A stretch of DNA of 45,739 nt, taken from contig QBYD01000010.1 in assembly GCA_003282975.1 (NCBI GenBank), forward strand, positions 1 through 45,739. The letters run 5' to 3'. This DNA is from Pelagibacteraceae bacterium AG-325-C10 (GTDB taxonomy: Bacteria; Pseudomonadota; Alphaproteobacteria; Pelagibacterales; Pelagibacteraceae). Of this stretch, positions 36,066-45,641 are shown piece after piece (position 1 is the stretch's first letter; each line of letters starts with the position of its first letter). Below the pieces are notes generated by a model, which saw nothing but the letters and a program-made list of their open reading frames with translations, was not told the origin of the DNA and ran no database searches. The position numbers and the translations under genes were made by a program.

Positions 36066-37682
36066 CTAGAATTGTTTTCTTAATTCAAATTTTTGAATTT
36101 TTCCTGTGGATGTCTTTGGTAACTCACAAAAAATTACTTGTTTAGGTACTTTGAATCCAGCCAAAGTTTCTTTACAAAAATCAATTAATTCTTTTTCGGT
36201 AGTAGGCTTATCAGTAACCATTTCAATAAATGCACATGGTACTTCACCCCATTTTTCATCAGGTTTAGCAACTACTGCAGCAATAGAAACCGATGGATGC
36301 TTTGAAAGAGTATTTTCTATTTCTATTGATGAAATGTTTTCTCCTCCTGAAATAATAATATCTTTAGATCTATCTTGTATTTTTACATACCCATCTGAAT
36401 GCATTACAGCAAGATCTCCTGAATGGAACCAACCTCCGGCCATAGCCTTTTCAGTGGCATCTTTATCTTTAAAGTATCCTTTCATTACAACATTTCCTCT
36501 TATCATTATTTCACCAATAGTTTTGCCATCCTTTGGAACTTCAGTCATGGTCTCAGGATCCATAACAGTCACTCCTTCAGTATTTGGATACCTTACACCT
36601 TGTCTTGCTTTAATCTCGTTTTGCTTATCTTCGTCAAATTCGTTCCATTCATCATTCCATGCACATTGTGTGACGTGACCATAAGTTTCTGTCAGACCAT
36701 ATACATGCATTACCTCAAATCCTAAATTTTTCATTTTTTTAAAAATTATACTTGGTGGAGGAGCTCCTGCTGTTAAAACGTGAACTTTTTGTTTTAGTTG
36801 CTTTCTATCATTCTCAGGTGCACCAGTAATCATATTTAATACTATTGGTGCTCCACCAAAATGAGTTACATTATATTTGTCAATTAACTCAAAAATTTTT
36901 TTAACATCAACATTTCTTAAACAGATGGTTCTTCCATTTAACATCGCAATAGTCCAAGGATAACACCAGCCATTACAATGAAACATTGGAACAACAGTTA
37001 AAAAATTTAATCTATTAGGCATGTTCCAGGCAACTGCACTTCCAGTAGACATTAAGTATGATCCTCTATGATGATAAACTACCCCTTTTGGGTTTCCTGT
37101 AGTTCCTGAGGTATAACTTAATGATATTGCCTGCCATTCATCGTCTGGCATTTTATAAAGATAATTTTTATCACCTGTATCTAAAAAACTTTCATATTCT
37201 AGGTCACCAATTTTTTCTAATTTTGATTGGTCAGCATGCTTATCATTAATATCAATTATAATAATCTTCTTATCTAAAGTTTTTAAAGCTTTTTTAACTT
37301 CTACATGTAGTTGTCTATCTACGACTAAAACTTTTGCCTCACTATGTTTAAGAATATAAGCAATTGTATTAGCATCAAGCCTAATATTTATTGTATTTAA
37401 CACTCCACCTGCCATTGGAACTGAGTAGTGAGCTTCAAAAATTTCTGGGGTATTAAAAGCTAAAAAAGAGACAGTGTCTCCTTTTTTAATTCCAATTTTT
37501 TCTAATGCACTAGCAAACTTGATAGTTCTTTTATAAACTTCACTCCAAGTATAACTTCTATCTTCATAAACTATAGCCTCATAATTAGGATAAACATCCT
37601 TTGCTCTCTCTAAGAATGTTAAAGGTGTAAGTGGTACGTAATTTGCAGAATTTTTATCTAAATTTGCATCATAACTGCTCAT
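36066..37682 (-). CDS. dmdB: MMPA-CoA ligase-like acyl-CoA synthetase
   Basis: 538 residues of the AMP-forming acyl-CoA synthetase family. The nucleotide motif YTSGTTGNPKG is at 190-200, GLTETYGH follows in the middle, SGGENISSIEIE marks the hinge, and the C-terminal catalytic lysine is about K528 in STGKIQKFE. DmdB joins methylmercaptopropionate to CoA. The assignment to DmdB rather than another short or medium-chain ligase rests on the position beside dmdA and dmdC. Confidence 0.82.
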   Translation of the reverse strand: MSSYDANLDKNSANYVPLTPLTFLERAKDVYPNYEAIVYEDRSYTWSEVYKRTIKFASALEKIGIKKGDTVSFLAFNTPEIFEAHYSVPMAGGVLNTINIRLDANTIAYILKHSEAKVLVVDRQLHVEVKKALKTLDKKIIIIDINDKHADQSKLEKIGDLEYESFLDTGDKNYLYKMPDDEWQAISLSYTSGTTGNPKGVVYHHRGSYLMSTGSAVAWNMPNRLNFLTVVPMFHCNGWCYPWTIAMLNGRTICLRNVDVKKIFELIDKYNVTHFGGAPIVLNMITGAPENDRKQLKQKVHVLTAGAPPPSIIFKKMKNLGFEVMHVYGLTETYGHVTQCAWNDEWNEFDEDKQNEIKARQGVRYPNTEGVTVMDPETMTEVPKDGKTIGEIMIRGNVVMKGYFKDKDATEKAMAGGWFHSGDLAVMHSDGYVKIQDRSKDIIISGGENISSIEIENTLSKHPSVSIAAVVAKPDEKWGEVPCAFIEMVTDKPTTEKELIDFCKETLAGFKVPKQVIFCELPKTSTGKIQKFELRKQF

Positions 37683-37684
37683 AA

Positions 37685-39448
37685 TTAATTAAATTTAAAA
37701 TTCATTATATTTGAGCTTCCAGATATTGCAGTTTTATAATGATATTCAGCTCTAGGTAGCACCTTATCAAAAAAGAATTTTGCAGTATTGATTTTATCTT
37801 CAAAGAAATCTTTATTTGTATCATAATCATTAAAGCTGACTTCTAAGATCTTAATCCAAGAATAAGCTAATGAAACAAAACCAAGCGTTTTTAGATAATC
37901 ATTTGCTGCTGCACTAACATCATCTTTTTCTTCTTTACTCTTATCATTAATCCAATCAGTAAATTTTGATAAAATATCTAAATAATAGTTTAATTCTTTT
38001 GAAAAGATTTTGACCTTTTCATTTTTACTTTCACACTCTGTTTTAATCATATTTAAAAAATTACCAATTATGTTTCCGTTTTTATTTGATAGTTTTCTAA
38101 AAACCAAATCTGCTGCTTGAACTGAATTTGTTCCTTCATAAATTGGTGTAATTCTATTATCACGATATAATTGTTCAATACCTTGATCTTTTGTAAAACC
38201 ATATCCGCCATGAATTTGCATTGCATCACTTGTAATTTCAGTTGCTAGGTCAGTAAATAAAGATTTGACTACAGGTGTCATCAATGAAACATAATCTGAA
38301 GCTTCTTGTTTAATTTTTTCATCTGGATGATTAAGGCTGACTTCTGTTTGCTGAGAAAGCCAAAAACATAAAGCTCTTTCACCTTCAATAATAGATTTCA
38401 TATTTAACAGAGATCTTCTTATATCTGCATGCTCAATAATAAAGTCTGCACCATTATTTGATTTTGAATTATTTGTTTTTCCTTGTTTTCTTTCTTTGGC
38501 ATAACTAAGTGAATTTTGATATGCTATTTCTGAAATTCCTAATCCTTGAACTCCAACAATTATTCTTTCTAAGTTCATCATTGTAAACATTTGGCTTAAA
38601 CCCTTATTTTTTGGCCCAATCATATAACCAACAGCATCATCAAAATTTAATACACAAGTTGCAGAACCTTTAATACCCATTTTATGTTCTACAGATCCTG
38701 TGCTTACCCCATTTCTAGAGCCAATAGTGCCATCTTCATTTACTATAAATTTTGGAACAAGAAATAAACTAATTCCTTTAGTTCCAGGAGGTGAGTCTGA
38801 AGCTCTCGCGATAACTAAGTGAATAATATTCTCAGTAAGATCTTGATCACCTGAAGTTATAAATATTTTTTGTCCGCTAATTTTATAAGTACCATCTGAT
38901 TGTTCGACAGCTTTTGTCTTTAACATTCCTAAATCTGTTCCACAAACTGGTTCTGTTAAACACATTGTTCCACTCCATTTTCCTTCAACCATTTTTGGAA
39001 GATATTTATCTTTCATATCTTCAGCCGCATGCCTTAAAATACAATTATAGGCACCTATAGTAAGCTCACTATAAAGTTTGAAAGAAAGAGAGGTTGCAGA
39101 TAACATTTCATCAAAAAATGCGCTTACTGTTTTAGGCATACCTTGTCCTCCATATTTAGGATCGCAGGATAAGGATACCCACCCATCCTCAATATATTTG
39201 TCATATACTTCTTTGTAACCTGGGGGAGTTCTAACAACACCATTTTCTAATTTGGCTGGATTTTCGTCGCCAGCTACTGCCAATGGTAATATAAGATTTT
39301 GATTTATTTTCGCGGCTTCTTCTAAAATATCTTTTACTAAGTCTAAGCTAACTTCATTATATTTTTCTAATTCATTATAATTTTTATTATCTCTTAATTT
39401 TTCATAGAGAAAAAGCATATCTTCTACTGGTGCAGTATAATTTGGCAT
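37685..39448 (-). CDS. dmdC: MMPA-CoA dehydrogenase-like acyl-CoA dehydrogenase
   Basis: 587 residues, the long acyl-CoA dehydrogenase type with a C-terminal extension, as DmdC proteins have. FAD and substrate motifs CLTEPVCGTDLG (163-174) and FITSGDQDL (196-204) are present, and the catalytic base is probably Glu438 in IYEGTNSVQA. DmdC makes methylthioacryloyl-CoA from MMPA-CoA. Two bases separate it from dmdB. The last enzyme, the DmdD or AcuH hydratase, is not in the cluster. Confidence 0.82.
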   Translation of the reverse strand: MPNYTAPVEDMLFLYEKLRDNKNYNELEKYNEVSLDLVKDILEEAAKINQNLILPLAVAGDENPAKLENGVVRTPPGYKEVYDKYIEDGWVSLSCDPKYGGQGMPKTVSAFFDEMLSATSLSFKLYSELTIGAYNCILRHAAEDMKDKYLPKMVEGKWSGTMCLTEPVCGTDLGMLKTKAVEQSDGTYKISGQKIFITSGDQDLTENIIHLVIARASDSPPGTKGISLFLVPKFIVNEDGTIGSRNGVSTGSVEHKMGIKGSATCVLNFDDAVGYMIGPKNKGLSQMFTMMNLERIIVGVQGLGISEIAYQNSLSYAKERKQGKTNNSKSNNGADFIIEHADIRRSLLNMKSIIEGERALCFWLSQQTEVSLNHPDEKIKQEASDYVSLMTPVVKSLFTDLATEITSDAMQIHGGYGFTKDQGIEQLYRDNRITPIYEGTNSVQAADLVFRKLSNKNGNIIGNFLNMIKTECESKNEKVKIFSKELNYYLDILSKFTDWINDKSKEEKDDVSAAANDYLKTLGFVSLAYSWIKILEVSFNDYDTNKDFFEDKINTAKFFFDKVLPRAEYHYKTAISGSSNIMNFKFN

Positions 39449-39474
39449 TCCGGGACCTTAGAATAATTCTAGAA

Positions 39475-40581
39475 TTATTGCAATTTTGAAATTATCGCAT
39501 CACCCATCGCTGATGTTGAGGTTTCTTTCATACCTTCCGATAAGATGTCTTTGGTTCTCAGACCATCATTAAGCACACCCTGAACTGCTTTTTCAAGATT
39601 ATCAGCCTCATTATCAAGGTCTAAAGAATATCTTAATGCCATTGCAAAACTTAATATTGATGCGATTGGATTGGCAATTTCTTTACCCGCAATATCTGGT
39701 GCTGAGCCATGAATTGGCTCGTACATTGCTCTCATTTCTCCATCTTTATTTTTAGCACCTAATGATGCTGATGGGAGTAAACCTAAAGATCCTGTCAACA
39801 TTGATGCTTGATCTGAAAGCATATCACCAAATAAATTATCAGTTACTATAACGTCAAATTGTTTTGGATTTCTTAAAAGTTGCATTGCACAATTATCTGC
39901 AAGCATATGGCTTAGCTCTACATCTTTATATTCTTTATCATGAAGTTCTTGGACTTCTTCTTTCCAAAGTTGGCCTGCTTCCATTACATTTGATTTTTCA
40001 CATGAGGTTACTTTGTTAGATCTTTTTTTTGCTAAATCAAAAGCTATTCTAGCTACTCTAGTAATTTCACTGGTCGTATATGTATGTGTATTTATTCCTT
40101 TTCTTTCACCATTATCTATAGGTTTAATTCCTCTTGGTTCGCCAAAATAAATTCCACCTGTCAACTCTCTAACAATCATTATATCTAAGCCTGATACAAT
40201 TTCAGGCTTAAGAGTTGATGCGTCAACTAATTGCTCAAAACATATTGCAGGTCTTAAATTTGCAAATAATTTTAATTCTTTTCTAAGCTTTAATAGTGCT
40301 CTTTCGGGTTTTTTTGAAAATTCAATATTATCCCACTTAGGTCCTCCAACAGCTCCCAACATTATCACTTCACTTTCAAGAGCTTTGTAAAAAACCTCAT
40401 CTGTTATTGGTGTTCCATGTTTGTCATACGAGCATCCGCCTACTAATGCTTCATCAATTCCAAAGTCTAAAGATTTATTATCGTTAAACCAATTAATGAT
40501 TTTTTTAACTTCATTAATAACCTCGGGACCTATTCCGTCACCTGGTAATAAAAGTATTTTTCTTTTTCTTACTTTAATCAT
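39475..40581 (-). CDS. leuB: 3-Isopropylmalate dehydrogenase
   Basis: 368 residues of the isocitrate/isopropylmalate dehydrogenase family. [11 protein letters not shown] at the start, the [13 protein letters not shown] stretch in the middle and [13 protein letters not shown] late are typical of LeuB. It oxidises and decarboxylates 3-isopropylmalate in leucine synthesis. The start overlaps leuD by 8 bases. Confidence 0.97.
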   Translation of the reverse strand: MIKVRKRKILLLPGDGIGPEVINEVKKIINWFNDNKSLDFGIDEALVGGCSYDKHGTPITDEVFYKALESEVIMLGAVGGPKWDNIEFSKKPERALLKLRKELKLFANLRPAICFEQLVDASTLKPEIVSGLDIMIVRELTGGIYFGEPRGIKPIDNGERKGINTHTYTTSEITRVARIAFDLAKKRSNKVTSCEKSNVMEAGQLWKEEVQELHDKEYKDVELSHMLADNCAMQLLRNPKQFDVIVTDNLFGDMLSDQASMLTGSLGLLPSASLGAKNKDGEMRAMYEPIHGSAPDIAGKEIANPIASILSFAMALRYSLDLDNEADNLEKAVQGVLNDGLRTKDILSEGMKETSTSAMGDAIISKLQ

Positions 40582-41179
40582 TAAAAATCCATGGTTTCTT
40601 GTTTTTTAAGCTTGACTCAAAATTTTCAATTTTATCTGATTTCTTTAAAGAAAGAGCAATATCATCTAGACCTTCAAGTAAACATTTTTTTTTAAATGGA
40701 TCTACTTGAAATTTAATTTCATTATTTCCATAAACTATTTTTTCTTCATTTAAATCAACAGAGATTTCTTCTTTTCTGTTTGCATATTCTGATAATTCTT
40801 TAATTTTTTCTTCCTCTAAAATTATTGGTAAGATTCCATTTTTAAAACAATTACTAAAAAAAATGTCTGCATAGCTAGAACTTATAACACAAGTTATTCC
40901 AAAATCTAATAACGCCCATGGCGCATGCTCTCTTGAAGATCCACAACCAAAGTTATTACCAGCTATCAAAATTTTAGACTCATTGTATGGTTTTTTATTT
41001 AATACAAATTCTTCGATTATTTTTCCATCATCGTCATACCTCATTTCAAAAAATAGATTTTTTCCAAGACCAGTTCTTTTAATTGTTTTTAAAAACTGTT
41101 TGGGAATTATCATATCTGTATCAATATTTACTATAGGTAAATATGCTGGGATGCTTTTTAACTTATCAAATTTTTGCAT
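40574..41179 (-). CDS. leuD: 3-Isopropylmalate dehydratase small subunit
   Basis: 201 residues with the swivel-domain motif [15 protein letters not shown] (76-90). It pairs with LeuC to isomerise 2- to 3-isopropylmalate. It begins directly after the leuC stop. Confidence 0.96.
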   Translation of the reverse strand: MQKFDKLKSIPAYLPIVNIDTDMIIPKQFLKTIKRTGLGKNLFFEMRYDDDGKIIEEFVLNKKPYNESKILIAGNNFGCGSSREHAPWALLDFGITCVISSSYADIFFSNCFKNGILPIILEEEKIKELSEYANRKEEISVDLNEEKIVYGNNEIKFQVDPFKKKCLLEGLDDIALSLKKSDKIENFESSLKNKKPWIFND

Positions 41180-42584
41180 TTAATTTTGATACTTTCTAAC
41201 GTCATCTAAATTACCCGAGATAGCTGCTGCAGCAGCCATTCCTGGGCTAACTAGATGAGTTCTTCCGCCTCTTCCTTGTCTACCTTCAAAATTTCTATTA
41301 GATGTAGATGCACATCTTTCCTCAGGTTTTAATTTATCTGCATTCATGGCTAAACACATTGAACAGCCTGGCTCTCTCCATTCAAATCCAGATTGTAGAA
41401 AAATTTTATCTAATCCCTCTTGTTCTGCTTGCTCTTTTACTAAACCAGAACCTGGAACAACCATTGCATGAACATGGGATGATATTTTTTTATCTTTTAA
41501 AATTTTAGCTGCTTCTCTTAAATCTTCTATTCGCCCATTTGTACAGCTACCAATGAACACTTTATCAATTTTTATATCTGTAGCAGCCATATCTGGTTTT
41601 AATCCCATATAATCTAAAGCTCTTTTAAGAGAATTTTTTTTATCCTCATTTTTTTCATTTTGAGGATTTGGAATATTTCCATCAATAGTTATTACATCTT
41701 CAGGAGAAGTGCCCCAAGTAATCATAGGCAAAATTTCCTCAGCTTTAAGGATCATTTCTTGATCGAAAATTGCATCTGAGTCTGTTTTCAAACTATTCCA
41801 ATATTCTAAAGCTTTTTCCCATTTATTTCCCGTTGGTGACATTGGTTTACCTTTTAAATAATTAAAAATCTTTTCATCAGGTTCTATAAGCCCTGCTCTT
41901 GCTCCACCCTCAATAGTCATATTGCAAATCGTCATTCTTTGCTCAACGCTCAGTGATTTTACTAAATCGCCCCCATACTCAATTACTGAACCTGTGCCTC
42001 CAGCAGTTCCTATTTTTCCAATAATTTGCAGTATCACATCTTTTGATGTTACGCCTAAAGGTAGTTTACCGTTTACATTTATTCTAAAATTTTTTGCTTT
42101 TTTTTGAACTAAGGTCTGAGTCGCTAAAACATGCTCAACTTCAGATGTACCTATACCAAAAGCTAGTGCTCCAAAGGCCCCATGCGTTGCTGTGTGACTA
42201 TCTCCACAAACTATAACTGTTCCTGGTTGTGTAAAACCTTGTTCAGGTCCCGTAACATGAACTATACCCTGTCTTTTGTCGTTCATACTAAAAAAGTTGT
42301 ACACCAAATTCTTTACAATTTGCCTCTAAAGTTTCAACTTGTATTTTTGACTCCTCATCAGCTATTCCTTTTGTTCTATCAGTTGTAGGCACATTGTGAT
42401 CTGCTACAGCTAAAGTAAGGTTAGGTCGTCTTACTTTTCTATTTGAATTTCTTAATCCCTCAAAGGCTTGTGGACTTGTTACTTCATGAACTAAATGTCT
42501 ATCAACAAAAAGTAATGCTGTTCCATCTTCTTGTTGATCTACCAAGTGATCATTCCAAATTTTATCGTATAAAGTTGTTGGCAT
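41180..42584 (-). pseudogene. leuC: 3-Isopropylmalate dehydratase large subunit, frameshifted
   Basis: The gene is read in two frames. The first part starts at ATG 42584 ([14 protein letters not shown]) and ends at TAG 42288-42290 after GVQLF; the second continues from [19 protein letters not shown] to the normal C-terminus at 41180. Removing one T from the T6 run (42290-42295 on the complement) joins them into about 467 residues, the standard LeuC length. The iron-sulfur cysteines lie in the second part (SCTNG and GCSMCLAMN). Everything else in the gene is well conserved, so this is a recent mutation, a sequencing indel or a recoding site rather than decay. Confidence 0.9.
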
Positions 42585-42594
42585 TGAAAAAAAA

Positions 42595-43149
42595 TTATTT
42601 TTTTTCTGAAGAACTTTCTGATTTTGTTTCCTCATTTGTAGCTTCTACCACTGCAGCTTCTTCTTTAGGAGTTTCTACTACTGGTGCTGCTTCAACTACC
42701 GGAGCATCTTCTTTGGGAGCTTCCGGAGCTGATGCTACATTTTCCTCAGTTACAGTTTCTGGTTTTACATCAACATCAATTCCAATTTTTTTTCTAATCT
42801 TTTCTGCAATCCTTGCTGATTTACCAGTTCTATCTCTTAAATAGTATAATTTAGCTCTTCTGACCTTACCTGATCTGATAACTTTAATTGAGTCTATTAA
42901 CGTTCCATATAATGGAAAAGTTCTTTCAACACCTTCCCCAAAAGAAATTTTTCTAACTGTAAAAGAAGAGTTTAAATCTCTACTTTTTTTAGCAATACAA
43001 ACACCTTCAAAATATTGAATTCTTTCTTTTTTACCCTCTGTTATTCTAACTCCAACTTTTACAACATCACCTGGATAAAAATCTGGAATTTTTTTCTCAG
43101 AAAGTATTTTCTTAACATTGTGCTGATTTATTTCTTCAATTGTTTTCAT
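42595..43149 (-). CDS. rplS: 50S ribosomal protein bL19 with acidic tail
   Basis: 184 residues from ATG 43149 (MKTIEEINQ); a TTG 15 bases upstream is not needed. The bL19 body covers about 1-120 ([15 protein letters not shown] and [18 protein letters not shown]). A tail of about 60 Ala/Glu/Pro/Val/Ser residues follows, which most bL19 proteins lack. It sits in the rpsP-trmD-rplS cluster. Confidence 0.96.
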   Translation of the reverse strand: MKTIEEINQHNVKKILSEKKIPDFYPGDVVKVGVRITEGKKERIQYFEGVCIAKKSRDLNSSFTVRKISFGEGVERTFPLYGTLIDSIKVIRSGKVRRAKLYYLRDRTGKSARIAEKIRKKIGIDVDVKPETVTEENVASAPEAPKEDAPVVEAAPVVETPKEEAAVVEATNEETKSESSSEKK

Positions 43150-43165
43150 AGCTCTATTTACCAAA

Positions 43166-43852
43166 TTAATTTTTCTTGTATTTTTCCCATAAATCTGGTC
43201 TTCGGACGCGTGTTATAGCCTCAGATTGAGATAAACGCCAGTCTTTAATTTTGCTGTGATCACCTGATAATAGGACCTCTGGCACAGCTTTTTCCTCCCA
43301 AATTTGAGGTTTTGTGTACTGTGGATACTCCAATAACCCATTTTCAAAACTTTCATCAACTTTAGAATTTTCATTACCCAGAATACCAGGTAAAAGTCTA
43401 AGTACGCTATCTATCACAACAAATGCAGCTGTTTCACCACCTGATAAAACGTAATCTCCAATACTTATTTCCTCAATATTTCTAGTAGATAGCACTCTCT
43501 CATCAACTCCCTCAAAATGTCCACAAATTAAAGATATTGATTTTTCATCAGACAATTCTTGAGCATAATTTTGATCAAACTTTTTACCCTTTGGTGATAA
43601 ATAAATTATTTTTCCACCTTTAATTTCATTTTGATCTAGTGATTTTGCTAAGACATCAGGTTTTAAAAGCATACCAGAACCGCCACCGTAAGGAGTATCA
43701 TCAACCGTTTTATGTTTATCCTCAGCTGCGTCTCTAATGTTTACAATATTCAAGTTCCACAATTTTTTCGATAAAGCTTTTCCATAAAGTCCTTTTGATA
43801 AAGGTCCAGGAAAAACTTCTGGGTAAAGTGTAAATACTTGAGCTTGCCACAT
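43166..43852 (-). CDS. trmD: tRNA (guanine37-N1) methyltransferase
   Basis: 228 residues from ATG 43852 ([16 protein letters not shown]). The frame stays open upstream to 44008, but that part overlaps the rpsP tail and is Gln/Lys-rich noise. [15 protein letters not shown] (51-65) and [11 protein letters not shown] are the cofactor-knot motifs. It methylates G37 next to the anticodon. It follows rpsP by 13 bases with no rimM between. Confidence 0.95.
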   Translation of the reverse strand: MWQAQVFTLYPEVFPGPLSKGLYGKALSKKLWNLNIVNIRDAAEDKHKTVDDTPYGGGSGMLLKPDVLAKSLDQNEIKGGKIIYLSPKGKKFDQNYAQELSDEKSISLICGHFEGVDERVLSTRNIEEISIGDYVLSGGETAAFVVIDSVLRLLPGILGNENSKVDESFENGLLEYPQYTKPQIWEEKAVPEVLLSGDHSKIKDWRLSQSEAITRVRRPDLWEKYKKN

Positions 43853-43865
43853 AAATAATTTTGAA

Positions 43866-44267
43866 TTATTTTTGTTCCTCTTTAGGAGCTTCTGCTGCTG
43901 GTGCTGCCTCTGCTGCTGGTGCTGCTGCTTTAGGAGTTGCTGCTGGAGCTTCTTCACCTTCTTTTTTTCTTTCTTTTTTTGGAACTGCTTTTTTCGGATT
44001 GTTACCATTAGCAGGCATAGGCATTAATTCATTTTCACCTAAAATTCTTGCAACTCTTGTAGTCGGTTGAGCACCTTGACCTAACCAATACTTAATTCTT
44101 TCAGCCTCAAGACCTACTCTTTCTTTTTTATCTTTAGGCAAAAGAGGGTTAAAGAAGCCTACTTTTTCTATAAATCTTCCGTCTCTTGCAAATCGACTGT
44201 CTGCTACAACTACTTTGTAAACAGGACGTTTTTTTGTTCCACCTCTTGATAATCTTAATTTTAACAT
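43866..44267 (-). CDS. rpsP: 30S ribosomal protein bS16 with Ala-rich tail
   Basis: 133 residues. Residues 1-85 are the normal bS16 ([19 protein letters not shown]). A tail of about 45 Ala/Pro/Glu/Lys residues follows. A strong ribosome binding site AAGGAG (complement of 44273-44278) lies just before ATG, unusually good for this window. Confidence 0.96.
   Translation of the reverse strand: MLKLRLSRGGTKKRPVYKVVVADSRFARDGRFIEKVGFFNPLLPKDKKERVGLEAERIKYWLGQGAQPTTRVARILGENELMPMPANGNNPKKAVPKKERKKEGEEAPAATPKAAAPAAEAAPAAEAPKEEQK
43891..43926. repeat. 18-base tandem repeat in the rpsP tail
   Basis: TCTGCTGCTGGTGCTGCC (43891-43908) is followed by a copy differing in the last base (43909-43926). On the coding strand it encodes two near-identical Ala/Pro/Glu hexapeptide units. 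It is the source of the long open frames on both strands here, and a place where length can change by slippage. Confidence 0.8.
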
Positions 44268-44282
44268 TTGTTCTCCTTTATA

Positions 44283-45641
44283 TTATTTTAATTGGTTAAA
44301 TAGCTCTGGCGGTATTCCCTTGTCAGACATACCTTTCAGATTTCCTTTTGACATTTTTTTCATCATTTCAGACATCATTTTAAATTGCTTGAGCAATTTA
44401 TTGATAGTGGCTGGATCTGTGCCAGAGCCATTAGCAATTCTTTTTTTTCTAGAACCTCCTATAATTTTTGGGTTCTCTCTCTCTTTTTTAGTCATTGATA
44501 AAATTATAGCTTCATTTTTTGTAATAATACTCTCATCAATTCCTGCTGAATCCATTTGAGATTTCATCTTAGAAACTCCCGGCATAAAAGACATTATACC
44601 CTCGATACCACCCATTTTTTTCATTTGTCTAAGCTGTGTTAAATAATCTTGCATAGAAAATTGACCTTTTTTTAAATTCTCTTCTGCTTTTTTTATATTT
44701 TCTTCACCTAGATCTTGAGCAGCTTTTTCAACAAGAGACACTATATCTCCCATTCCAAGAATTCTATTTGCTATTCTATCTGGGTGAAACACTTCAAGAT
44801 TATCTATTTTCTCTCCAATACCTAAAAATTTTATTGGAACACTTGAAACATATTTCATACTTACGGCTGCTCCACCTCTTGCATCACCATCTGCTCTAGT
44901 CAAAATTATTCCTGAAAGACTAACTGTATTTTTAAATTCTTTTGCAACTGACGCTGCTACTTGTCCTGTAAGCGAGTCAGCAACTAAAAACGTTTCCGTA
45001 GGTTTTATAACGCTTTCGATTTGTTTTATTTCACTCATCATTTGTAAATCAATTTGAGTTCTACCAGCTGTATCAAATAAAATTATTTCAGCTCCGTTTA
45101 AATTTGCTGCACTTATTGCTCTTTGACAAATATCGGTTGGTTGTTGACCTTCTATTATAGGAAGAGTTAAAATATTATTTTGTTCTCCAAGTGATCTAAG
45201 TTGTTCTTGTGCGGCTGGTCTGTAAATATCAAGACTAACCATCATTACTTTTTTCTTTTTATTTGTTTCTAAATATTTCGCTAATTTAGCAGTAGTTGTT
45301 GTTTTTCCTGATCCTTGAAGCCCAACAAGCATCATAGGTACAGGTGGTACCGCATTAAGGTTTATTTCATTATTAGTTTCACCTAATAAATTTACTAACT
45401 CATCGTAGACAATTTTAACAACCATATCTCCAGGAGAGGTTGATCTAATGATTTCTTGTCCTAGAACCTTTGGTTTAACATTTTCAATAAATTCTTTGGC
45501 TACTTCAAGAGTAACATCAGCCTCTAGCAAAGCCTGCCTAATGCCTCTTAAACCCTCATCTACTTGCGCCTCATCAAGTGAAGGAGCTTTTTTTAAAGAA
45601 GAAAAAATTTCTTCGAATTTATTTGTTAAGTTTTCAAACAT
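44283..45641 (-). CDS. ffh: Signal recognition particle protein Ffh
   Basis: 452 residues from ATG 45641 (MFENLTNKFEEIF); nine extra codons upstream lie in the RNA leader and are not family-like. The GTPase P-loop is GLQGSGKT (107-114), with DTAGRTQID later, and a methionine-rich M domain from about residue 320 binds SRP RNA and signal sequences. It directs membrane proteins to FtsY and the Sec translocon. It is first in the run with rpsP 15 bases downstream. Confidence 0.97.
   Translation of the reverse strand: MFENLTNKFEEIFSSLKKAPSLDEAQVDEGLRGIRQALLEADVTLEVAKEFIENVKPKVLGQEIIRSTSPGDMVVKIVYDELVNLLGETNNEINLNAVPPVPMMLVGLQGSGKTTTTAKLAKYLETNKKKKVMMVSLDIYRPAAQEQLRSLGEQNNILTLPIIEGQQPTDICQRAISAANLNGAEIILFDTAGRTQIDLQMMSEIKQIESVIKPTETFLVADSLTGQVAASVAKEFKNTVSLSGIILTRADGDARGGAAVSMKYVSSVPIKFLGIGEKIDNLEVFHPDRIANRILGMGDIVSLVEKAAQDLGEENIKKAEENLKKGQFSMQDYLTQLRQMKKMGGIEGIMSFMPGVSKMKSQMDSAGIDESIITKNEAIILSMTKKERENPKIIGGSRKKRIANGSGTDPATINKLLKQFKMMSEMMKKMSKGNLKGMSDKGIPPELFNQLK

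Noticed and set aside
36106-36678. Plus-strand 190-residue open frame
   Set aside because: Antisense to the well-supported dmdB; the sequence is Ser/Ile-rich without a family motif.
42288-42635. Separate 115-residue gene upstream of the main leuC part
   Set aside because: It is the true N-terminus of LeuC plus 17 codons upstream of its ATG that lie over the rplS end. Joined by a one-base shift it gives a full LeuC.
42443-42844. Plus-strand Ser/Ala/Thr-rich open frame
   Set aside because: It is the antisense of the low-complexity rplS tail and of leuC, open only because of the repeat composition.
43891-43926. CRISPR-like or mobile repeat
   Set aside because: The two 18-base units are directly adjacent, have no spacers and code for protein in frame.
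43853-44008. Gln/Lys-rich N-terminal extension of TrmD
   Set aside because: It is an out-of-frame reading of the repeat-rich rpsP tail. The normal TrmD start is the ATG at 43852.
43861-44070. Plus-strand Ala/Gly-rich open frame
   Set aside because: Antisense of the rpsP tail; no ribosome binding site and no independent support.
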